Below are positions 58,485-64,000 of a DNA stretch of 64,000 nucleotides, piece after piece. Each line of letters begins with the position of its first letter. Positions within the stretch are counted from its first letter, which is position 1. This DNA is from Desarmillaria ectypa. Taxonomy: Eukaryota; Basidiomycota; Agaricomycetes; Agaricales; Physalacriaceae. Under the pieces are notes generated by a model, which was not told the origin of the DNA, did not search any database, and saw nothing but the letters and a program-made list of their open reading frames with translations. The position numbers and the translations under genes are program-made. The DNA is taken from assembly GCA_030407005.1 (NCBI GenBank), contig JAUDYN010000004.1, positions 3,534,001 through 3,598,000 on the forward strand. The letters run 5' to 3'.

Positions 58485-59417
58485 TCATGCTGATGCAAGA
58501 GGGTTAGAACCGTGCCTGCGGTTGTACAACAGTGCTTGCAGGATGATGGGATTTTTCCAGATGTAGATTTGAAAGGTCTCAGAGGTCCACCGACTGGTGG
58601 CTTGGATGAGGTGTGGGGAGATGCCATCTTTAGCAAGGGCTGTGGCACTCCCGGCACATAGTGATTGTCCTGTAAAGTTGGTGTCGGGTACTAGTTTGTG
58701 AAGGTGATGGATAAACCAGGACCTTGACGGTGATTTCCCAGAGCTACAGGTCCATAGAAAAGGGTGCAGAGGGAAGATGTTGTTCCAGCTCCTCAAGTAT
58801 CTTTGAAAAAGAGGGACAGGATTGATAGTGTCATTGGTCTTGGTTGGGATGATAATGCAGCTCCCTTTGAATGTTGAATCTGTCTTGTGAGTAAGAATCC
58901 AGAAGGTAAATCTTTCAGGGATTCATTCTACTGATATATACTGTGAGTACTTGCATGTATTATGCAGGTTAGGGTTGTCAGGCATGGCCATCTCGCCAAG
59001 GTGGAGAAGCCTGTAGAAGCCGATAAGGAGCATGGCAGCAAAGAGAAGGTTATTGTGTGAGAGCATGGCTAGTAACCATGCTTGTGCAAGACAAAGGTGA
59101 TCCTGGGATAGTGGTTATTTTTGATGAATGGGCTTGCTTCAAAGGTGCATACATCCCTTCAGTGTTCACTTCATGAGCATTCCATTCCTTGTTGTGTGAA
59201 TGTTGAGAAAGTGAGATTTGAGTTGGCTCACTATTCCTGAGAGATAGCTGCTAACAGAGCGAGGTTTAATGTGATATGACATGTATACCACAAAGAAGCT
59301 AAGAGTGTTGGCAGTTGGTTCAATAGAGAAATTATGAAAAGTGCAGAATGTTAGGTAGAAGTTGAGGGCTGATGAGTATGTTGACTGTGATGAGGTATCA
59401 AGTGTGAGGTCTAACAT
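58485..59417 (-). pseudogene. Tyrosine recombinase remnant of the DIRS-like element
   Basis: The N-terminal core-binding-like part is at 59417-59166 (TYSSALNFYLTFCTFHNFSI, SVSSYLSGIVSQLK). The C-terminal catalytic part is at 58796-58485 (SLCAGSATALAKDGISPHLI, then RWTSETFQIYIWKNP). In intact relatives the motif is S-L-R-A-G-G with a catalytic Arg; here a TGT Cys codon replaces it, as expected from CpG decay. Stops and frame changes separate the halves. It is inactive. Confidence 0.75.
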
Positions 59418-59494
59418 GATTGATCAATAATGAATAAGCTCAGTGAGAGACCAGGCACTGCAAGGAGGTTGCCTGGCCATATGGGAGATGTGAA

Positions 59495-60121
59495 TCATTT
59501 TTTCATCATCCCTAGTGCATCTTGAGGGGGTGTGAATGGTTGTATTGAGAGCCAAGACTTGAGGTTGAGTGCATCATTAAATTTGGAGTAGGAGAGGGTA
59601 TCAGCAATGCCATTTTCTGACCCAGGGACATGTAGGACATGAAGATCAACATTATGGTCAAGGAGAAGATCAATTGCATAGCACAGCAGATGATTGTATG
59701 AGGGAAGGGCCCAAAGTGAATCAAACAGGTTGACCATATTCTGATTATCTGTGTGAATGGTTATATGGAGCCATTGCATAAGTGTGAGATTAGATCTCAT
59801 GGTCTCATAGAACCAGCATAGTGCTGAGACAACACACAGAGCTTCCCAAAAAAAGATAATATCCTTTGGAGTGTAGCCAGAGACAGGTGTGGAGAAATTC
59901 AGCAGCAGCTCAGGTATCCAGAAGCCCATACCAGCTAAGCATGCATCACAATAGATGGTGAGATTGGTCTGCATGTATGTATCCCAGTTGATTGCATTGA
60001 AAAGAAACACTCCATCCAATTTCTCTATGTGCTTGAGAAACCAAGTAAGATCTGTCTTCACTGCATTGTTGAGGTACATGAACTTGTAGGCTTGATTCTT
60101 TCCAGAGATCTTTATATACAT
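59495..60121 (-). pseudogene. RNase H domain remnant of the DIRS-like element
   Basis: A 208-codon frame has IYCDACLAGMGFWIPELL (first catalytic Asp), then FFWEALCVVSALCWF, ITIHTDNQNMVNLFDSLW and HVLHVPGSENGIADTLSYSK. These are the ordered motifs of retroelement RNase H. It continues the reverse transcriptase in the same direction but across stops. Confidence 0.78.
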
Positions 60122-60429
60122 GTGATATAATGCCAGCTTTAGAAGTGGGAAAATATTGAGTAACCAGTTGATTCACCCTGCCAACTGGTTTCACTCCTGT
60201 AGGGTGCGATATCTGGATGGTGAGTTGATAAAATCACATACTATAGCAATAAACTCAGCCTTGGAGTCAGCTGATAGTGTGACCATTATAGCATTGATAT
60301 CAATTAAGAACTCAATAATCATCAGGATTGCCTCTCATACTTGTTTTTTTATCTTTATGAGGGATACTCAGATTATCTAGGAGTCGAAGGAATTTTGCTT
60401 GCTTCATGGAAAGGAGACAGTCATAAGAG

Positions 60430-61313
60430 TCATACCAGGTGAGCTATCTCTCTATCTCCCATCCATATGTATCATCCACATAGCAAAAAATGACAAGCAG
60501 GAGCTTGATGTAAATGGCAATCCATATGACTAGGCCTATTACTGATGCCCAGTTCCTAGATGATCCACAACTGCCAAATGAACTCCTCCAGTCCACATTG
60601 TGCTATAGGTCACCTCTGTCAATGCCTCTGTTGATCTCATCATACATTGCTATATTTATAGTTGTCACTTGCTTGATCTACTATAATGAGTGCATAGGTA
60701 GATGGTGAAAGGCCTTGCTTATATCTAACTTCCAGAGAATGAGTTGCACATCACCATAAACATGACAAAAGTGTAGGAGTGAGGGCAGGAATTGGTATAG
60801 GGTGTCCATATGAGGTTTGCAAGTACTATTCTTATCTATCATACTATTTTGACTGAAGGTCCCACAGCTCTGGTGTGAGACAAGCCTAAGATCATCTGAA
60901 TGTGGCTTCAGTACTGCAATCACAGGTGTGCTGTACATTTCCAGTAAGAGATTGAGACTAAAAATAGGGGAGAATCTCTTCTTTTCAATTTCCAAGTCTT
61001 ACTGACTAGTCAAGAAGTCTTGTTCTTTTACTGATGGAGGAGGTGCCCAGGAGTTGTTCCAAGTGGCTGGGTACCCAGAGTCATACTGAGTGTTTGTCTA
61101 TGGCCAAAACTCTTCGCATAATACAGTCATGACTGAGTCAATAAACAGAGTATTTGGATGGGATATCAAGAGGGATGCAAGGTGGTCAATATTAATTGGT
61201 GTGGTTACATTAAATAGGTGAGAGTTTGCTTCAATCATATATAGTGCTGTAAGATTCTGAAGCTCATATTCAGATGGACATGATAGAGGGTCATCTATTT
61301 CTGTGTAGTACAC
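60430..61313 (-). pseudogene. Reverse transcriptase remnant of the DIRS-like element
   Basis: The N-terminal linker has SHPNTLFIDSVMTVLCEEFW (61313-61098). The fingers/palm have STPVIAVLKPHSDDLRLVSH and LILWKLDISKAFHHLPMHSL (60995-60681). The catalytic box reads FCYVDDTYG with YVDD at 60482-60471. Frames change between segments, and Arg codons appear replaced by Cys/His, consistent with CpG decay. Not functional. Confidence 0.75.
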
Positions 61314-61523
61314 TGTTCTGCTTTTGAACTATGTAGGATCCCACCAAGCATATCCTCTCATAAAGCAAGATAAATAGCTAATGTAATCTTTGCTTAGGGT
61401 ATCCACTAATTTCATCTCATCATAGTCACACCAACTTATGGCAGATTCTTCCAGACTCTTCTCTTGCAGTGCCATCCAGTTAACATTTGCATTGGCAGCC
61501 TCTGTAAAGCATGATATATCAGT

Positions 61524-62561
61524 TCACCTAGCAGTTAGCTCAGGTCGACTTTTCTGCATGCTTTGAGCATGACTGCTTTGAGTGTTTAGTTGACTTGCAT
61601 ATAGTGCATATGTGTTTATAGTGACAGGTGTCTGAGTTGCACCTTCCAGCATTCTAATTCCTACAGATCTCCTCTTCATTGTATCAACACTTTTTTGAGC
61701 TGCTCTCTCTGGTGCCTGCAGGTGGAGTTGCATAAACAGCATCTCCAGTCTCGAGATGAGCAGTCTTGAGATGTTGGAATTTTTAGATATCACTGAATAG
61801 GACATCTCAGCACATTGTAATGAAGTTCCAAATTGCTCTATCATATGCGATGACTCACTTGTGCATTGACATATTATAGACTGAGAAGAGATTATTGATG
61901 TACTTGTACTAAATGTGCAGTTCTGTCTCTCTCTCCCTGAATATGTAAGCAACCACTCTCTCAAATAGGTTCCACACTTGGATCCACTGACCATAGTTTT
62001 TGACCTTGGTGGCTGGCTTGGTGGATGGTAATTGAAGGATGAGTCCAGTTGCAAGTGTGTGGGAAGATATGCTGATAATTTCAGTGGAGTGAAAATTGCT
62101 GAGTATCTTATCAAAGTTGATGGCAGTGCCAGCCAGGATTGACTTGTAGCCAGTGTCTGTGAATGTAGGTCTGTTGAACATGTTGGAGAGGATGTGAAAG
62201 GCTTTCCTGGAATTTTAAGAATAGTTTTTGAGTCACTTCTGAACATATCTGTGTTCCTCAGAGAGTGTAGCATCAGTGAGAATATGTTCAACTTTCCAGC
62301 CAAGCAAGCTGTGGTCAAGTTCTGGGTGTCTGTTGGTGTGATCTTCATCCTGTCTATCAGAGTTCTCTTCAGAGCTGGACAAGCTCTGAGTGTGGGAATG
62401 AGAGGTCCAATCTCATCACCTCTTATTATTGAGATATTCTCAGTCTCGACTAGAGGAGAATGACTGTCTCCTTCTCTGACATAGGTGCTCCCTACTGTTT
62501 TGCTGTCCATCATAATGGCCATCTCATCTGTGAGCCTCTCCTGCAAGGTTCTCACTCTCAC
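61524..62561 (-). pseudogene. Gag-like region of the DIRS-like element
   Basis: A 345-codon Ser/Thr-rich frame is open, but the recognisable peptide lies in another frame at 62181-61909: GYKSILAGTAINFDKILS then KNYGQWIQVWNLFERVVAYI and FRERETELH. W-x-x-x-W...R-x-x-E-L is typical of the ORF upstream of RT in basidiomycete DIRS-like elements. A frameshift is therefore inferred. Confidence 0.5.
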
Positions 62562-63159
62562 TGTCAGATCCTTAGATACAATGATTCTAAGTTACTGTCT
62601 CAGTGACTTGCCTCTTATGGGAGTCAAGTTGTACAAGCCAAGATTTGAGTTGTGCAGAATCATCCAGGAATCCATGGTGGGTGCAGACTTGGTGAAGGTG
62701 CAGAGTGATTCAGGCTGTGGCCACACCCTTGCTGATAATCCCATCAATGAACTGTTAAATATATTGCTGTAACTCTCATTGGGCAGTGGCTCAAATCTTT
62801 GCATGAGGGTCTTCCCTCCTGTTCTTCTCCCATGGCCTCCATGGCTGTCTGTTGGTCTGTTGAGCAGTTTGTCCATCTGCTGGAGGGCCATGAGACATGT
62901 TAAATTGAGTTTTTAAAGATGGGATATGAGCAATATTCAAGTAAAGACATAAACTACCAAGGCAATGAGAACTAAGCAACAGAGAGAGAATATTAGATCA
63001 TACCTGGCAAGATGGTGAGAGCACAATAGAGAGAGGCAGGTCTCTTCATTTTCTCCCACTCGCCAGGTGTCTTTACTAAATCAAATATGCTCTGACTCCA
63101 CTTGCAACCTGTCTGGTGAGAGTTACTAAGCACTATCAAGATAAGAGTGGGAGTTCAAC

Positions 63160-63410
63160 TCACTTATATTCTCCTCACTTGCAGCCTCAAAGGCAGAGGG
63201 AATATAGACTTGCTTGTGACCTGAGTTAGGTGGAGAGTGAGGGGGATGTGGGAAGCATTGGTATAGCAATGATTCATGCACATTGTCCTTCTCACTTGCA
63301 GCCTTGCTAATGCGAAAGGTGGAGAGGATTTGTGTCTCACTTTCAGCCTGAGAGGCAGAGACACATGAGTGGAGAGGGTGAGCATCAGTATGTGGGTACT
63401 CACTTGATGA
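63160..63410. repeat. Degenerate tandem repeat
   Basis: The word CTCACTT(G/T)CAGCCT recurs near 63173, 63291 and 63338. Each copy is followed by (A/G)GGCAGAG- or GAAAGG-type sequence and a GTGGAGAG(G/T)GTGAG-like tail. Units are 50-120 bp with indels. It may be part of the element's terminal region. Confidence 0.4.
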
Positions 63411-63838
63411 TTACCCTTGTGTAAACTATGTCTAAACCTGATTTTTGATCCCTGATTTTGATGTCGATTCTTTGAGGCAATTTTTACTCAATTCCTCTGA
63501 AACTGGTAGGATGACATAAAATTATGTTTTACATAAACCATCAAAAATTGCTCACTGGTTGTCCTGTCATAACCCATACTTTTAGCAGATGTGGATGATG
63601 TCAGTTTGAACCCTGGGATAAGCACATATTTAGCCTCCAGCTGTGTTGGAAAGAGGGTAACTTAAATATGGTTTTTGACAACAGGCACGTGGTGAGCTTT
63701 TATTCCTTTGCAACATAAGATTTTTGCTTCTGAGTGCCTGGAAGGTTCGTGATTCTCACAGAGCTCTCCCAGAGAAAGGATTGCTCAAATACCAGGGACA
63801 AGTTCTCTTATTCTCATGAAGTTATGGCTCAAAGTTTG
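63411..63838. other. CpG-poor flank before the third LTR copy
   Basis: No gene or recognisable domain. Composition matches the decayed element to its left. Confidence 0.35.
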
Positions 63839-64000
63839 TGTTGTAACTATTGCAGTGGGAGGCTTGCTGAGTAGAAAATACTAAATTGTTGGCTACTAGA
63901 GCTCAAGACGAGCTCCTTAAATACTACAGAATGTATCTAGAATGTTCTACTAAAGTACCTAATTATATCCTAGTATCGTGCCAAATTGATGGTACCAAAG
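63839..64000 (+). mobile_element. LTR, copy 3, truncated by window end
   Basis: Sequence from TGTTGTAACTATTGCAGTGG onward is nearly identical to the copy at 56450. Two CpG sites of the other copies are CA here (GAGCTCAAGACG and GTACCAAAG). The 3' end and its target duplication lie beyond the window; the left flank is GTTTG. It could be a solo LTR or the 5' LTR of a longer element. Confidence 0.7.

Larger units (their letters stand above)
58485..62981 (-). mobile_element. Decayed DIRS-like tyrosine-recombinase retrotransposon
   Basis: On the minus strand the order gag-like, reverse transcriptase, RNase H, tyrosine recombinase is seen, which is the DIRS order. Each domain is broken by stops or frame changes. 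From 59161 to 60420 I find only about three CG dinucleotides, while TG and CA are common, a sign of C-to-T decay at CpG. Outer limits are uncertain; A/T-rich, CpG-poor sequence continues to 63.84 kb. No terminal repeats were identified. Confidence 0.78.

Noticed and set aside
56450..64000. LTR copies 2 and 3 as the two ends of one 7.5-kb retrotransposon
   Set aside because: Copy 2 has matching AAATT on both sides, so it is a complete solo insertion, and a normal oxidase gene lies between the copies.

Overview
The window is nuclear DNA from a filamentous basidiomycete, most likely an Agaricomycete. The evidence is short spliceosomal introns (mostly 46-60 bp) with GTRNGY donors, an F-box/LRR gene, a basidiomycete-type GATA factor, a Zn2Cys6 regulator, an RTA1-type membrane protein, and a decayed DIRS-like retroelement with a tyrosine recombinase. 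Gene models were built by eye: adjacent open frames were joined at splice signals and every multi-exon model was checked for frame. I see no tRNA, rRNA or CRISPR.

Layout. 1-290: exon running off the left edge. 0.8-2.5 kb: beta-helix membrane protein. 2.5-8.6 kb: no gene, with degenerate repeats. 8.6-13.0 kb: a compact housekeeping block of eIF3d, the RES splicing subunit Ist3, a Dsc2/UBAC2-like rhomboid protein and a GATA factor. 13.0-23.2 kb: gene-poor, with one diverged ~650-bp duplication. 23.2-24.2 kb: SnoaL-like gene. 24.2-26.8 kb: no resolved gene. 26.8-40.7 kb: dense block of Nop14, SET/MYND, Spt3, Ddi1, Atg29, RTA1-like and a Zn2Cys6 factor. 40.7-42.9 kb: two palindromic MITEs and a solo LTR. 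43.2-52.5 kb: Rai1/DXO-like gene with altered catalytic motifs, a duplicated-domain protein of unknown function, a DsbA-like protein, an F-box protein, and a tail-to-tail pair of paralogous RRM-like mitochondrial proteins. 53.3-58.3 kb: three small-molecule enzymes (FAH-family hydrolase, D-2-hydroxyacid dehydrogenase, FAD amine/amino-acid oxidase), with a solo LTR 8 bp before the oxidase start codon. 58.5-63.8 kb: a dead DIRS-like element on the minus strand, strongly depleted of CpG. 63.84-64.0 kb: a third copy of the LTR, cut by the window end.

The conserved genes serve translation initiation, splicing, rRNA processing, SAGA transcription, ubiquitin-linked proteolysis and autophagy. They share no single pathway; they are packed head-to-head with intergenic gaps of 65-380 bp. 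The most unusual items are the Rai1/DXO-like protein that has lost acidic and lysine residues of its active-site motifs, the tail-to-tail paralogues with identical intron positions, the nested palindromic MITEs beside the Zn2Cys6 promoter, and the LTR directly upstream of the oxidase start.
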